Positions 5,679 through 5,742 of a stretch of 5,742 nucleotides of DNA are shown piece after piece; the first letter of the stretch is position 1, and the number at the start of each line of letters is the position of its first letter. The translations under genes and the position numbers were made by a program. A model generated the notes under the pieces. The model worked only from the letters and a program-made list of their open reading frames with translations. It searched no databases and was not told the origin of the DNA. The DNA comes from an uncultured Succinatimonas sp. (GTDB taxonomy: Bacteria; Pseudomonadota; Gammaproteobacteria; Enterobacterales; Succinivibrionaceae), in NCBI GenBank assembly GCA_900548485.1, contig URKL01000132.1:1-5742 (forward strand), in the 5' to 3' direction.

Positions 5679-5742
5679 GTCAGACTCCCTATTTCTTTGA
5701 ACTTACGGGCTATCTCGATTTGCTTATTCTTTTCGCCTTCTG
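5675..5742 (-). CDS. C-terminal end of an unidentified upstream operon gene (partial)
   Basis: The right edge cuts a minus-strand gene. The last 21 codons read EGEKNKQIEIARKFKEIG followed by SLT, then TGA at 5677-5675. The tail is a charged amphipathic helix typical of enzyme C-termini. The stop overlaps the next start codon as ATGA, and the downstream ribosome binding site lies inside this gene, so it is co-transcribed and coupled to the dehydrogenase. I do not recognise the protein. Its ending does not look like the four-carbon acid sugar kinases or triose-phosphate-isomerase-type enzymes that might be expected in an apionate pathway. A class II aldolase-like tail is possible but unproven. 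Confidence 0.75.
   Translation of the reverse strand, partial: EGEKNKQIEIARKFKEIGSLT

Noticed and set aside
1..5742. CRISPR array, insertion sequence, tRNA or rRNA gene
   Set aside because: No repeat-spacer pattern, transposase frame, terminal inverted repeats or cloverleaf-like sequence was seen on either strand.

Overview
The window is an AT-rich (roughly one-third GC by eye) bacterial segment using the standard code. It holds one compact minus-strand gene cluster. The TRAP transporter with a Sec-type signal peptide, the strong AGGAG/AGGGAG ribosome binding sites and the protein styles suggest a low-GC proteobacterium, probably a gammaproteobacterium. The sequence does not fix the genus.

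Layout in transcription order (right to left): the last 21 codons of an unidentified gene (5675-5742), overlapping by ATGA the start of an NAD-binding dehydrogenase of the PGDH_C type resembling D-apionate oxidoisomerase (4851-5678). Next come a xylose-isomerase-like TIM-barrel enzyme (4004-4840) and a complete three-part TRAP transporter: periplasmic binding protein DctP (3013-4002), small membrane subunit DctQ (2486-2995) and large membrane subunit DctM (1195-2484). Gaps between these genes are 1 to about 17 bases or overlapping, so they almost certainly form one operon whose promoter lies beyond the right edge. A perfect 12-bp hairpin follows dctM. A 166-base AT-rich gap with a candidate promoter then leads to a GntR/FCD-family regulator (243-1028), also on the minus strand. 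The last 242 bases on the left hold a plus-strand reading-frame tail of unknown identity and a 9-bp inverted repeat between the two convergent ends.

How the genes may work together: the TRAP system imports an organic or sugar acid, the two enzymes oxidise and then isomerise or decarboxylate it, and the GntR/FCD protein senses the acid or a product. The best hypothesis is a D-apionate (branched-chain sugar acid from plant apiose) route: an ApnO-like oxidoisomerase forms 3-oxo-isoapionate, and a TIM-barrel enzyme decarboxylates it to L-erythrulose (OiaC-like). The family placements are well supported by motifs; the exact substrate is inference.

Two starts were moved inward to the methionines with proper ribosome binding sites: dctM at 2484 and dctQ at 2995.
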